DNA from: an uncultured Roseburia sp.
GTDB taxonomy: Bacteria > Bacillota > Clostridia > Lachnospirales > Lachnospiraceae
Assembly: GCA_944380515.1 (NCBI GenBank)
Contig: CALWHT010000012.1
Span: forward strand, 1 to 39,479
Length of the DNA stretch: 39,479 nucleotides
Direction: 5' to 3'
The notes under the pieces were generated by a model. The model saw only the letters and a list, made by a program, of their open reading frames with translations. It searched no databases and was not told where the DNA came from. Below, piece by piece: positions 7,114 through 16,095 of the stretch; positions within the stretch are counted from its first letter, which is position 1, and each line of letters starts with the position of its first letter. The translations under genes and the position numbers were made by a program.

Positions 7114-10100
7114 TTGAAAAAAAGGTGTCTTGCGGTATTGCTTGCTATATGTGTAACATTAGGTACTGTTTTATGTCCGATGGAGGGTACTGTTGCGTAT
7201 GCCGCGGAAACGGGAGAAACGACGGAGACGGACGATACAGATACGGTATCCACAGAGGATGATTCCACGGAAATTCTTTCCATGGAAATTCTTTCCACAG
7301 AAATTTTTTCCACGGAAAGCGATATCACCGAAAATAATTCTGCGGAAAACGATACCATGGAAAATAATTCCACGGAAACGGTTGACGTGGATGAGACGGA
7401 GAAAGTGACCGGGGAAACAGCGGAGACCGAGACCGGGGAAACGACGGAAACAGCGGAGACCGAGACCGTGGAAGCGACGGAAACAGCGGAGACCGAGACC
7501 GTGGAAGCGACAGAAACGGCAGAGCCTGAGACAGAAGAACTGTCTGAGCAGCCGGAAACAGAGCTGGTATTGCCTACGGGACTTATGCCGATGGAGACAA
7601 AAACAGTTTCCGATATTGCCGTGGAGGATGTCTATGAGATTTCCGACGATGGAATCGAAGTATATGCTGATTTAAAATCTGCGGTGGTATACGATTCCGA
7701 GTGGGACAAATACAGCAGCTATTATTTTTATAATCAGATGGATGAAGCGCAGAAGGAATACTGGGATGCGTTAAATGCAGTATGTTCCAAATATCTTACG
7801 ACGCAGGCGGATGCAGCTTATAATGCGACGTATGACGCATATTATACCGATTTTGTGGCATCGACGGAGCTTAGCAGAAGCGAGATGGATACGGTATACT
7901 ATATTTTCAAATATTCCAATCCGCAGTACTACTTTTTGAACAACTATAAATGGAGCACCGGAAGCGGAGCACTGGCGTTTGGTGTATACTCTGCGTTTGG
8001 GGACGGTTCCGCGCGCGCTGCGGCGACAAGCGCTGTAAAACAGCAGGTTGACGCATGGCAGAGCCAGATTAATGCGTGCACGACGGACGAAGCAAAGGTT
8101 CGTCTGATCCATGACCTCATTGTAAATAAAGTAGAATATAACTGGGATCTTTATAACAGCAATTTTGCGGACGAGGATAGTCAGTATTCGCAGTCGGCAT
8201 ATAGTGTTTTTTGTACGGATTTGACGGTCTGTGCGGGGTATGCGCAGGCGTTTGAGATGATGTGCAACGGTTCCGGCATCGACGCGGTCGCGGTGACAAG
8301 CGCGGGGCATGAGTGGAATAAAGTAAGGATCAACGATTCCTGGTATAACGTGGATTGTACCTGGGCGGATCAGAGTACCTGTATTTACTATAAATACTTT
8401 GAGCGAAGTGATTATTATTATGACGTTAATGACCAGGAACAAAACCATGTCGAGGAAAGCTTCTGGGAGGGGTATTTGCCGACCTGTTCGCTTGACTCCG
8501 GCGCATCGGATTTTGCGCCGGGTACGCTGCCTGCAATTACGCGGACCACGGCGGCGCCCGTTATTACACAGGCGGCAAATGCAGGCGGCTGTACAGTGAC
8601 GATTACCAGCGCAACGCCCGGCGCGTTCATTTATTATACGCTCGACGGTACAGCGCCATCAGCGGCTTTCTCCAAAAGCAGCCTTTATAAGGGAAGCTTC
8701 CAGGCACCCGGCGGTGTGACGGTTCGGGCGATTGCGGTGCGGGATACTTACTGGGACAGCAGTGCGGTAAGTGAGCAGCTTAATTCCAATATTTATTATC
8801 AGATTACCTACGAGGGAAACGGCGCGACTTCAGGCAGCATGAGCGCACAGTCTGTCGTTGCGGGAGGTTCTGCATCGCTTGCGTCCAATGCGTTTCAAAG
8901 AACGGGATATACCTTTTCGGGCTGGAACACCAGGGCCGACGGAAGCGGTACCGCTTATTCCGATGGACAGGTTATTTCGGGGATTACAGGCAACCTTACG
9001 CTCTACGCCCAGTGGAAGCTGACAAACTATACCATCACCTATCATCTTGACGGCGGGGAAAACGGCAGCAACCCTTCGACCTATACCTACACGACAGCGC
9101 TCATCACGCTCAAGGACGCGACAAGGACGGGCTATGATTTTGCGGGCTGGTATTTCGACAGCGCGTACACAATGAGAGTGACGCAAATTGCAAGTGGAAG
9201 CATTGGGGACAAGACGCTGTACGCGAAGTGGACGCCTCACGAATATAAGATTACCTTCAACGGAAACGGAAGCACCAGCGGAAAAATGAGCTCCATGACC
9301 GGGAGGAAATACGGAACCAGCTACACCCTGACCGCGAATGCCTTTAAGAAAAAAAGCTATACCTTCACGGGCTGGAATACAAAGAAGGACGGAAGCGGGA
9401 AGAGCTATTCCAACAGGGAGAAGGTAAAGAACCTGACCTCAAAGGACGGCGGAAGTGTGACGCTTTACGCGCAGTGGACGAAAACAAAATACAAAATCAC
9501 CTATAAGCTGAACAGCGGAAAGAACAACAGCAAAAACCCGTCGACCTATACCTATACGACAAGCACCATCACCCTCAAAAATCCTACAAGAAAGGGCTAT
9601 GATTTTGCGGGCTGGTATTCTGACAGCAAATATAAGAAAAAGGTGACGAAGATTAAAAAGGGAAGTACCGGAAACAAGACGCTGTACGCGAAGTGGACCC
9701 CTCACAAATATAAGATTACCTTCAACGGAAACGGAAGCACCAGCGGCAAGATGAGCGCGATGACGGGGAAGAAATACGGAACCAGATACACCCTGACTGC
9801 GAACGCCTTTAAGAAAAAAGGCTATACCTTCACGGGCTGGAATACAAAGAAGGACGGAAGCGGGAAGAGCTACTCCAACAAGGAAAAAATAAAGAATTTA
9901 ACCTCAAAGAGCGGCGGAAGTGTGACGCTTTACGCGCAGTGGAAGAAAACGAAATACAAAATCACCTATAAGCTGAACAGCGGAAAGAACAACAGCAAAA
10001 ACCCGTCGACCTATACCTATACCACGAAAACCATTACGCTGAAAAAACCGACAAAAGCCGGATACAGATTTGTCGGCTGGTATACCGACAGCAAGTACAA

Positions 10101-10173
10101 AAATAAGGTGACGAAGATAAAAAAAGGAAGTACCGGAAAAATTACACTGTATGCAAAATGGAAAAAAGTATAA
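7114..10173 (+). CDS. Secreted transglutaminase-like protein with InlB/Listeria-Bacteroides repeats
   Basis: A 1019-residue exported protein. A signal peptide occupies residues 1 to about 31. A strongly acidic Thr/Glu-rich region follows (32-155), with repeated ETAETETVEATETAE-like units. The transglutaminase-like domain has Cys373 in VCAGYAQ, His399 in GHEWN and Asp414 in NVDCTWAD, a complete Cys-His-Asp triad. A chitobiase-type C-terminal-like module lies at about 484-556. Six repeats with the GW...G...Y and LYAxW pattern fill 563-1019. The last four repeats are lysine-rich. Such proteins process or cross-link peptides at the cell surface, and the repeats probably bind the wall or ligands. 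No LPXTG anchor is present. The start is TTG with GGAGG upstream. The gene has its own promoter. Confidence 0.88.
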   Translation: MKKRCLAVLLAICVTLGTVLCPMEGTVAYAAETGETTETDDTDTVSTEDDSTEILSMEILSTEIFSTESDITENNSAENDTMENNSTETVDVDETEKVTGETAETETGETTETAETETVEATETAETETVEATETAEPETEELSEQPETELVLPTGLMPMETKTVSDIAVEDVYEISDDGIEVYADLKSAVVYDSEWDKYSSYYFYNQMDEAQKEYWDALNAVCSKYLTTQADAAYNATYDAYYTDFVASTELSRSEMDTVYYIFKYSNPQYYFLNNYKWSTGSGALAFGVYSAFGDGSARAAATSAVKQQVDAWQSQINACTTDEAKVRLIHDLIVNKVEYNWDLYNSNFADEDSQYSQSAYSVFCTDLTVCAGYAQAFEMMCNGSGIDAVAVTSAGHEWNKVRINDSWYNVDCTWADQSTCIYYKYFERSDYYYDVNDQEQNHVEESFWEGYLPTCSLDSGASDFAPGTLPAITRTTAAPVITQAANAGGCTVTITSATPGAFIYYTLDGTAPSAAFSKSSLYKGSFQAPGGVTVRAIAVRDTYWDSSAVSEQLNSNIYYQITYEGNGATSGSMSAQSVVAGGSASLASNAFQRTGYTFSGWNTRADGSGTAYSDGQVISGITGNLTLYAQWKLTNYTITYHLDGGENGSNPSTYTYTTALITLKDATRTGYDFAGWYFDSAYTMRVTQIASGSIGDKTLYAKWTPHEYKITFNGNGSTSGKMSSMTGRKYGTSYTLTANAFKKKSYTFTGWNTKKDGSGKSYSNREKVKNLTSKDGGSVTLYAQWTKTKYKITYKLNSGKNNSKNPSTYTYTTSTITLKNPTRKGYDFAGWYSDSKYKKKVTKIKKGSTGNKTLYAKWTPHKYKITFNGNGSTSGKMSAMTGKKYGTRYTLTANAFKKKGYTFTGWNTKKDGSGKSYSNKEKIKNLTSKSGGSVTLYAQWKKTKYKITYKLNSGKNNSKNPSTYTYTTKTITLKKPTKAGYRFVGWYTDSKYKNKVTKIKKGSTGKITLYAKWKKV
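9241..10170 (+). repeat. Tandem 465-bp repeat inside the surface protein gene
   Basis: Bases 9241-9705 and 9706-10170 are two copies of a 155-codon unit, each holding two InlB-type repeats. Long stretches are identical, for example the segments beginning at 9481 and 9946. The high nucleotide identity points to a recent duplication. The copies diverge mainly at their 3' ends. Confidence 0.85.
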
Positions 10174-10201
10174 AATACGATAGTAATATATGCATAAATG
10201 G

Positions 10202-10210
10202 TGTTATAAT
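10202..10210 (+). promoter_or_regulatory. Extended -10 promoter for the DUF3048 gene
   Basis: TGTTATAAT gives a perfect -10 hexamer at 10205-10210 with an upstream TGn extension. No convincing -35 is seen at the right distance. It lies 51 bases before the chosen TTG start. Confidence 0.6.
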
Positions 10211-10260
10211 AAAGAAGCAGTGCCCTTTGGCATAAAAATATACAGTGAGAGGTATTGAGT

Positions 10261-11349
10261 TTGAAAAAGAGAATGGTTTTATTGGCAGCGACGTTGTCGA
10301 TGGCGGCTTTTATGGCGGCATGCGGCGACAAAAATGCTGACGAGGCAGCAGTGGATAATGCTGCGGGGACAGAATCGGTTTTAGGGACGGAGCAGAACGA
10401 GAGCGAGGAGATACTTCCGGAGGGCATGTACCGCAGTGAGCTTACGAATGAGCTGATTGACGAGAGTCTCAAAAATCAGCGGCCAATCGCGGTTATGGTG
10501 GATAATGAGTCAATTGCGCTGCCGCATTACGGGCTGACACAGGCGGATGTGGTCTATGAGATGATGAACAGCACCTTAAACGGCAGAATTACCCGGTTTA
10601 TGGTTTTGGTGAAGGACTGGGAGAAAATTGAGCAGCTGGGAAGCATAAGGAGTGTGCGGCCGACAAACGTGTTGATTGCGTCTGAGTGGAACGCGGTTAT
10701 CTGCCATGACGGAGGTCCTTTCTATGTGGACGCATACATGGCGGACCCGAGCGTGGATAATTTCAGCGGAACCTTTTCCCGTGTGGATAACGGCAAGCCG
10801 AGGGAATATACCGAATACATCCTTCCGGGAGATTTGGAGAAGAACTTTGAAAACTCAGGCGTTTCCAGAGAATATACCTCCTATTACGAGGGACCTCATT
10901 ACCAGTTTGCAAACGAGGACAACCCGGTGGATTTGACGGGGCAGGCGAACGTCATTGAAGCGAACCTCGTAGATTTGCCGTTCCCGCATAACGAATCCCT
11001 TTTGGAGTACAATGAGGACGACGGACTTTACTATTATTCGGAGTACGGCGAGCCGCATTTGGATCCGGGCAATGATAACCAGCAGCTTGCATTCAAAAAT
11101 CTTCTGATTCAGAGCTGCGGTTATACGCAGTATGACGAACACGGCTACATGATTTTTGACTGTGTGAGCAAGGGTTATGGCTATTATGTCACCAACGGCA
11201 AGGCAATCTATGTATCCTGGGAGAAGACAAGCATGACCTCCCCGACACGTTATTACGACATGGACGGCAATGAGATTACGCTGAACACAGGCAAGACCTA
11301 TGTCGGCTTTGTTCCGGTGGATGACTGGGAGGATCTGGTAATCGAATAA
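10261..11349 (+). CDS. DUF3048 (YerB-like) lipoprotein
   Basis: A 362-residue exported lipoprotein. The signal peptide ends in the lipobox MAAC with the lipidated cysteine at residue 21, followed by an acidic Asp/Glu/Ala-rich linker. The DUF3048 N-terminal part contains RPIAVMVDN, QADVVYEM and the GSIRSVRPTN signature. The C-terminal part has YVSWEKTSMTSPTRYYD and a GKTYVGFVP end typical of DUF3048_C. The family is a conserved extracytoplasmic lipoprotein of Firmicutes with unknown biochemical function. AGAGG lies 8 bases before the TTG at 10261; an in-frame TTG at 10255 is too close to that site. The gtrA-like gene follows by 21 bp and is probably co-transcribed. Confidence 0.88.
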   Translation: MKKRMVLLAATLSMAAFMAACGDKNADEAAVDNAAGTESVLGTEQNESEEILPEGMYRSELTNELIDESLKNQRPIAVMVDNESIALPHYGLTQADVVYEMMNSTLNGRITRFMVLVKDWEKIEQLGSIRSVRPTNVLIASEWNAVICHDGGPFYVDAYMADPSVDNFSGTFSRVDNGKPREYTEYILPGDLEKNFENSGVSREYTSYYEGPHYQFANEDNPVDLTGQANVIEANLVDLPFPHNESLLEYNEDDGLYYYSEYGEPHLDPGNDNQQLAFKNLLIQSCGYTQYDEHGYMIFDCVSKGYGYYVTNGKAIYVSWEKTSMTSPTRYYDMDGNEITLNTGKTYVGFVPVDDWEDLVIE

Positions 11350-11370
11350 GCAGAGAACAGGAAAAGACAG

Positions 11371-11802
11371 ATGATAGAACAAATAAAAACACTGCTGGAA
11401 AAGTATAAAGCGATTATCCTCTACGGAATTTTCGGTGTGCTTACAACGCTTATCAATATCGTGGTCTATGAGGCCTTTTATCGGTATGTCGGCTGGAGCA
11501 ATGTCGTGAGCAATATCGTCGCCTGGGTTGCGGCGGTATTGGTTGCGTTTGTCACAAATAAGCTGTGGGTCTTCGAGAGCAAAACCACAGAGAAAAAAGC
11601 GCTTATGTTTGAGATTACATCCTTTTTTGGGTGCAGGCTCGCGACCGGGGTTCTGGATTTGGCGATTATGTATGTGGCTGTGGACGAGATGGCGTTAAAC
11701 AGCACATTGATGAAATGTATTTCCAATGTGATTGTCATTATTGTCAATTATATAGCCAGCAAACTTCTTATTTTTAAAAACAGTGGAAATGCCAAGGCAT
11801 AA
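11371..11802 (+). CDS. GtrA family membrane protein
   Basis: A 143-residue protein with four predicted transmembrane helices and the GtrA signatures YGIFGVLTTLINIVVYEAF and AFVTNKLWVF. GtrA proteins are proposed flippases for undecaprenyl-phosphate-linked monosaccharides and work with GtrB transferases, one of which lies at 1532-2476. The protein has the usual family length. It ends the unit that begins with the DUF3048 lipoprotein, and a strong terminator follows immediately. The biochemical role remains inferred from the family. Confidence 0.85.
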   Translation: MIEQIKTLLEKYKAIILYGIFGVLTTLINIVVYEAFYRYVGWSNVVSNIVAWVAAVLVAFVTNKLWVFESKTTEKKALMFEITSFFGCRLATGVLDLAIMYVAVDEMALNSTLMKCISNVIVIIVNYIASKLLIFKNSGNAKA

Positions 11803-11804
11803 AA

Positions 11805-11846
11805 GAATCCGTTATCAGACAAAGGCTGATAGCGGATTCTTTTTTT
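11805..11846 (+). terminator. Rho-independent terminator after gtrA-like gene
   Basis: GAATCCGTTATCAG and CTGATAGCGGATTC form a 14-bp stem (one G-T pair) around a 7-base loop, followed by a run of T. It starts 3 bases after the stop codon and separates the lipoprotein-GtrA unit from the polysaccharide locus. Confidence 0.92.
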
Positions 11847-11988
11847 GGAACTTTTGGGAAAGTAAAAATTTCCGTTTCAAAACACCCTGTTTTGCGGTAA
11901 AATAAAGATGACTGAAAATTGCGGCACTGCGTTCGTTCCGGCAAAACGGGAACTGGCGGAGGCCGCGGCTTGGATTGGAGACGAAATT

Positions 11989-12693
11989 GTGAAGAAACAA
12001 AATGCAGCAGACAGGGAGTATGATGTGCCGGAGCTGATACGCCTGAATTTAAAGGTGTGGTGGCTGATGATTCTTTTTGCTCTGGCGGGGGCGGCGTTTC
12101 TTGGCGGGTATAAATACCTGTCGAACCGTTCCTATGTATCGGAAAAAAATTATGAAGAAGTATACCGGGTGACGGCGTCCCTGTATGTCAGGGAATATAA
12201 CGACGAAGCCGCGGCGGTGCGGATTGGGACACTGATTAAGACGGCGGACAGCCGCAGCGCCTGGCAGAGGTTTTTGGAACGGACAGGCTATGATTTGGAA
12301 TATGTAGGCTATCAGCAGCTGTTTGACCTGCTCGAGGGGGAGTCCTCGGACATCGTGACGGTGTATGTGGGCTACCCGGCGGAATACGGAGGCTTCTCGA
12401 TTCCGGACGAGGAGGCGGCGCTTGTATTTGCGGATGATGTGATAGCGGCAATCGACGAGACGATGCAGGAAATGGTGGGAGAGGACTGCTTTGATATTCT
12501 GGATGAGCCGTACGTGGCGGAGCCGACGAGAAGGCAGCTCGCATATGCGCCCTCCGAGGAGGAATTCCGGGAGGAAATCTTAAAGGCAGCGACTGCCGGT
12601 CTGGTGTTTGGTGTGATTGTGGAGGTGACCCTTTATACCGGCTTTTTGCTGCTTCGCGGCAAGGGCGTAAGGGAGCCGGAGAAAGAGGGCTGA
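11989..12693 (+). CDS. Wzz/YveK-like chain-length determinant protein
   Basis: A 234-residue protein with two membrane helices, one at about residues 22-42 and one near the C-terminus (about 203-223), enclosing an extracytoplasmic alpha/beta region. This is the topology of Wzz, CpsC and YveK polysaccharide co-polymerases, which set chain length. The sequence match is weak, and the call depends on topology and on the Wzy-like gene only 3 bases downstream. The GTG at 11989 has TTGGAG 8 bases upstream. An in-frame ATG at 11908 overlaps a likely promoter (TAAAAT at 11898-11903) and has no ribosome site, so the GTG is preferred. This is the first gene of a four-gene unit. Confidence 0.65.
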   Translation: MKKQNAADREYDVPELIRLNLKVWWLMILFALAGAAFLGGYKYLSNRSYVSEKNYEEVYRVTASLYVREYNDEAAAVRIGTLIKTADSRSAWQRFLERTGYDLEYVGYQQLFDLLEGESSDIVTVYVGYPAEYGGFSIPDEEAALVFADDVIAAIDETMQEMVGEDCFDILDEPYVAEPTRRQLAYAPSEEEFREEILKAATAGLVFGVIVEVTLYTGFLLLRGKGVREPEKEG

Positions 12694-12696
12694 CGG

Positions 12697-13884
12697 ATGG
12701 ACAAAATAAAGGCGTTTTGCAGGGACAGGGATTGGGAGGCCGTCGGAGAGCTTTCCTTTTATGCCTACTTTGCAATCAACATATTGATGAAGGCATTCTC
12801 CTATGACCACGGGGATAACATATATAAATGCTTTTTTTATACGGCGATCATCTTTTGGATCATAAAGCTTTTGACGACCAGGTACACGCTGCGGGAAGTG
12901 TTCTGGATTGCGCTTCTGCTGTCGGTGGGCGTGATGCTGTCGGTGGTTACAAGGCAGAATATGTGGCTTCTTTCCATTATGACCGTCATAGGGATGAAAA
13001 ATTGCCGTTTTTGGCTGCTGGTCCAGCTTGCGGTTTCTATACGGACGCTTTCGCTCATCGTGCTGACCGTCGGGGCGGCGGCTGGCATTTACGATATCGG
13101 TCTTCAGACCACGCTCGATTCCGACTATGTAGAGACGAAGGTTTACGGCTTTGCGATGGGGGAGCCGAATACCGCCTATCTGACCGTTTTTCTGGCATTG
13201 ATGCTGCTGCTGTACTACTATTATGACCGGCTCAATATCATATGGTTTGTGGGAACCTCGGCTGTGGCGCTGTTTTTTTATAAATTTACGCTCTGCCGGA
13301 CCGGAGTACTGGTGTTTTTCTTCTGCTGGGCGCTCATTCTGTTTGAAAAATGGGTGAAGTGGAGGAAAGCCATGGCGGTACTGGCGCTGTCCGTCCCGGT
13401 CGGCGGCATCTTCAGCCTGGTGATGATGCTCCTTTACGACGGGGAGAACGCGGTCATGAGCCAGATTAATCATCTGGTTTCCGGAAGGATTTACATTATG
13501 AATACCTATTTTAAGGATCAGGGGATTTCCCTGTTTCCGCGGACCCAGGAGGTTTTTTACACAAGCTATCACGGGCTGATTGACAACAGCTATATGTTCG
13601 TGTTCCTGTATGGCGGGGTATTGGTGGCGCTTTTTTTCTTCTGGATTATCTGCCTGACACTGTACCGCCTGTATCGGAACGGTTTTTATAAAGAGCTTGT
13701 CATGACAGGGACAATGGCGCTCTACGGCGTGCTTGAGCAGTTTGTGCTGAACGGGTTTATGAACATATTTCTGCTGCTCTGCGGCATCCTGCTCTATCCG
13801 TCCCTGCTGTCTGCGATTGAGCGTCCGGCGGGGGAGGGGCGCGGCAGGCACGTCCGGCGGAAGGAAGTCCCGGCGAAAAAATAA
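12697..13884 (+). CDS. Wzy-like polysaccharide polymerase
   Basis: A 395-residue protein with about ten to eleven hydrophobic segments and a longer extracytoplasmic loop containing SGRIYIMNTYF and the HGLIDNSYMFV motif. This loop pattern, an SGR followed some 40 residues later by xDNSYxxxxxxxG, is typical of Firmicute O-antigen/capsule polymerases. The enzyme would join undecaprenyl-PP-linked repeat units at the outer face of the membrane. Sequence identity in this family is low, so the call rests on topology, motif and position between a Wzz-like gene and a glycosyltransferase. AGAGGG precedes the ATG, and the gap from the previous gene is 3 bases. The C-terminus is a basic tail. Confidence 0.75.
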   Translation: MDKIKAFCRDRDWEAVGELSFYAYFAINILMKAFSYDHGDNIYKCFFYTAIIFWIIKLLTTRYTLREVFWIALLLSVGVMLSVVTRQNMWLLSIMTVIGMKNCRFWLLVQLAVSIRTLSLIVLTVGAAAGIYDIGLQTTLDSDYVETKVYGFAMGEPNTAYLTVFLALMLLLYYYYDRLNIIWFVGTSAVALFFYKFTLCRTGVLVFFFCWALILFEKWVKWRKAMAVLALSVPVGGIFSLVMMLLYDGENAVMSQINHLVSGRIYIMNTYFKDQGISLFPRTQEVFYTSYHGLIDNSYMFVFLYGGVLVALFFFWIICLTLYRLYRNGFYKELVMTGTMALYGVLEQFVLNGFMNIFLLLCGILLYPSLLSAIERPAGEGRGRHVRRKEVPAKK

Positions 13885-13907
13885 TTTGACAGATTGGAAA
13901 CAAAGAG

Positions 13908-15029
13908 ATGAAAAAAACGATTTACGTGCTGAATCAGAGACAGGGGGAGACCTGTGACGCGGCGGGAAAAGCCATGCGGGACGTATTTGCGGTTCTTGCC
14001 CAAAAAGGGGCAAGGGTTATCTGGAGCGTGCCAAAGGGGTGCAGCCGTTATCTGAAGATTTTGGATTTGCCGTATCTTTTTATGTTTTTGCTGCTGCGGG
14101 TGGGAAAAGGGGACGTTGTATTTTATTCGATTCCCGAAAATTACCTGAAAATCAGGCTGCTGAAGCTGGTGCGTGGGATAAAAAAATACACCATGCTCTG
14201 TTTTATCAACGATTTGAACGAATTCCGTTATGACGGGACGCCGCAGGGAAGCGGGGAGAACCCCGGAAACGGGAAGGAGCTTTCGGCGCTTATGGCGGCG
14301 GATAAAATCCTTGTACCGAACCAAAACACGGCGGAAATGTTAAGAAAGGCGGGCGTGGCGTCGGAGCTGATTCCGGTAGGCATCTGGGATTACCTGATGA
14401 CGGAGGAGCAGAGCCGGGCACTGGCACAGGCGCAGGAGAAAGCGCAGCGGGAGAAAATGGCGCGGGGCGCGGCTCCTGCGGGGGAACCGGAGACGGCGGA
14501 TGCGCCAGCAACGGAGCAGGTCAGAATCGCGTTTGCGGGCAATCTGAACAAGTCGGAATTTTTATCGGTGATGGAGGTGCCGGCGGGAATCAGTATGGAG
14601 CTTTGGGGCAGGCTGGATGAGGAAAAAGAAAAAACGCTCCCGTCCGGCTGCCATTATCACGGCGTGCTTTCCTCCGATGAGGTTCCGCTTGCCGTCTGTG
14701 CGATGGATTACGGACTCGTTTGGGACGGAGCGGGCAGGGACGGGATAAAGGGAGGACTGGGGGAATACCTTCGGTATAACAATTCCCATAAATGCGCGCT
14801 TTATCTGGCTTCCGGCATTCCGGTGATCGTGTGGAGCGAGTCCGGAATGGCGCGTTTCGTATCGGAACACGGGTGTGGGCTTATGATTGAGCGGCTCGGA
14901 GAGCTGGAGGAAAAAATCAAAAACGCGGATTACAAAGAATTAAAGCGGCGGGCGCTTGCGGCCGCGCCGAAGCTTCGGGCAGGCTATTACCTGGGAAAGG
15001 CGCTTGATACGGCATTGAACGATCAGTAG
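13908..15029 (+). CDS. Gtf3/beta-1,6-galactofuranosyltransferase-like glycosyltransferase
   Basis: A 373-residue GT-B-like protein. The N-terminal half has ENYLKIRLLKLVRGIKKY and a DLNEFRY segment. The C-terminal half has the family's donor-binding signature YLRYNNSHKCALYLASGIPVIV. This pattern is shared by Gtf3-type glucosyltransferases and by proteins annotated as beta-1,6-galactofuranosyltransferases of Firmicutes. A stretch rich in Ala, Gln and Glu at about residues 165-205 looks like a flexible insert between the two lobes. The enzyme probably extends the lipid-linked repeat unit on the cytoplasmic side. It is 23 bases from the Wzy-like gene and 23 from the acyltransferase. Donor and acceptor are not determined. 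Confidence 0.75.
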   Translation: MKKTIYVLNQRQGETCDAAGKAMRDVFAVLAQKGARVIWSVPKGCSRYLKILDLPYLFMFLLLRVGKGDVVFYSIPENYLKIRLLKLVRGIKKYTMLCFINDLNEFRYDGTPQGSGENPGNGKELSALMAADKILVPNQNTAEMLRKAGVASELIPVGIWDYLMTEEQSRALAQAQEKAQREKMARGAAPAGEPETADAPATEQVRIAFAGNLNKSEFLSVMEVPAGISMELWGRLDEEKEKTLPSGCHYHGVLSSDEVPLAVCAMDYGLVWDGAGRDGIKGGLGEYLRYNNSHKCALYLASGIPVIVWSESGMARFVSEHGCGLMIERLGELEEKIKNADYKELKRRALAAAPKLRAGYYLGKALDTALNDQ

Positions 15030-15052
15030 GATACAAAAGATGGAGGAGAGCT

Positions 15053-16087
15053 ATGAAAAAGAAATACTATTTAGAGGCGGTCAGGATTCTGGCGATTTTG
15101 CTTGTCATGTATAACCATTCGGCGGCGTTTCTGTCGCTTGCGGATAAGAGCGGCCTGGAATATGTGCTTTCCTTTTGCCTGACCTTTGTCTGCAAGGCTG
15201 CGGTTCCGCTTTTTTACATGGTATCGGGCGCGCTGCTTTTGGGCAAAAACGAAAGCTTCCGGGATTTGTTCCGAAAAAGAATCCTGCGCATGATTCTGGT
15301 CATCGTTCTTTTCTCATTTTTATACTATCTGAAGCTCGTGCTCAAGGGGGAGCGGGCATTTACGCCGATTTCCTTTTTGCTGTCGCTGCCGTCGGATCTG
15401 GTGTATCTGCCGTACTGGTATCTTTACAGCTATCTCGGCGTGCTCACGATACTGCCTTTCCTGCGTCCGCTGGCACAGAACCTGTCAAAAAAAGGTTTCT
15501 TTTATCTCATTGCGCTGCAGCTTTTGTTTGACGCGGGAAAGTTTACGGCATGGTACTTCTGGGGCTACGGTCTGTGCGGCTATTACAATTTCAGCGGCCT
15601 GTTCCAGTACGTGATTTTTTATCCGCTGATTGGATATGGGCTGGACCGTTATGTGGCGGAGACCCGCTTCTTTGAGTGGAAAAATGTATTGCGGAATGTG
15701 TGCGCGGCGGCATCCGTCATACTGACCTGGGCGATTGTATACAAGGATTACCTCTCGGTGGGACAATACCAGGAGACCTACGTCGGAACCTGGCTTTCCG
15801 TGCCGACCATCGTACTTTTCCTCAACGCGAAAATGCTGTTTCGTGAGGAGCGGCTCTCGGAGCGGGCGAAAATGGTGCTTTCCCATGTCGGGAGCTGTGT
15901 GTTCGGCATGTATCTGCTCGACGGCTTTATCGGCACGGGCGGCAGGCTGGACGTGGTGTTCCGCACGATATCCCCGTTCACCGGTTTTATTCTTGCGTAT
16001 GTGATAGAGATTTTCATTGCGTTCCTGATTCGTCTGGCGGTTGCAACGGTATTAAAAAAGCTCCCGGTATTCCGGAAGCTTCTCTGA
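15053..16087 (+). CDS. Membrane acyltransferase (Acyl_transf_3 family)
   Basis: A 344-residue protein with about ten membrane helices. The first helix carries EAVRILAILLVMYNHS, including the arginine and the conserved histidine of the acyltransferase-3 family, and the second contains PLFYMVSGALLL. Family members transfer acetyl or other acyl groups to surface sugars from acyl-CoA. GGAGGAG sits just before the ATG. It is the last gene of the Wzz-Wzy-GT unit and converges with another acyltransferase gene on the opposite strand after only 8 bases. Its likely job is to O-acylate the polysaccharide made by this locus. Confidence 0.87.
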   Translation: MKKKYYLEAVRILAILLVMYNHSAAFLSLADKSGLEYVLSFCLTFVCKAAVPLFYMVSGALLLGKNESFRDLFRKRILRMILVIVLFSFLYYLKLVLKGERAFTPISFLLSLPSDLVYLPYWYLYSYLGVLTILPFLRPLAQNLSKKGFFYLIALQLLFDAGKFTAWYFWGYGLCGYYNFSGLFQYVIFYPLIGYGLDRYVAETRFFEWKNVLRNVCAAASVILTWAIVYKDYLSVGQYQETYVGTWLSVPTIVLFLNAKMLFREERLSERAKMVLSHVGSCVFGMYLLDGFIGTGGRLDVVFRTISPFTGFILAYVIEIFIAFLIRLAVATVLKKLPVFRKLL

Positions 16088-16095
16088 CAGAGCAG

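Noticed and set aside
11908-11988. An earlier ATG start for the Wzz-like protein
   Set aside because: The ATG is only 5 bases from a likely -10 box and has no ribosome site; the GTG at 11989 has TTGGAG at the right distance.
12580-14013. A 477-codon open frame on the minus strand across the Wzy-like and glycosyltransferase genes
   Set aside because: It is antisense to two well-supported genes, has no recognisable domain, is rich in His, Gln, Pro and Arg, and lacks a ribosome site, which is typical of a shadow frame.
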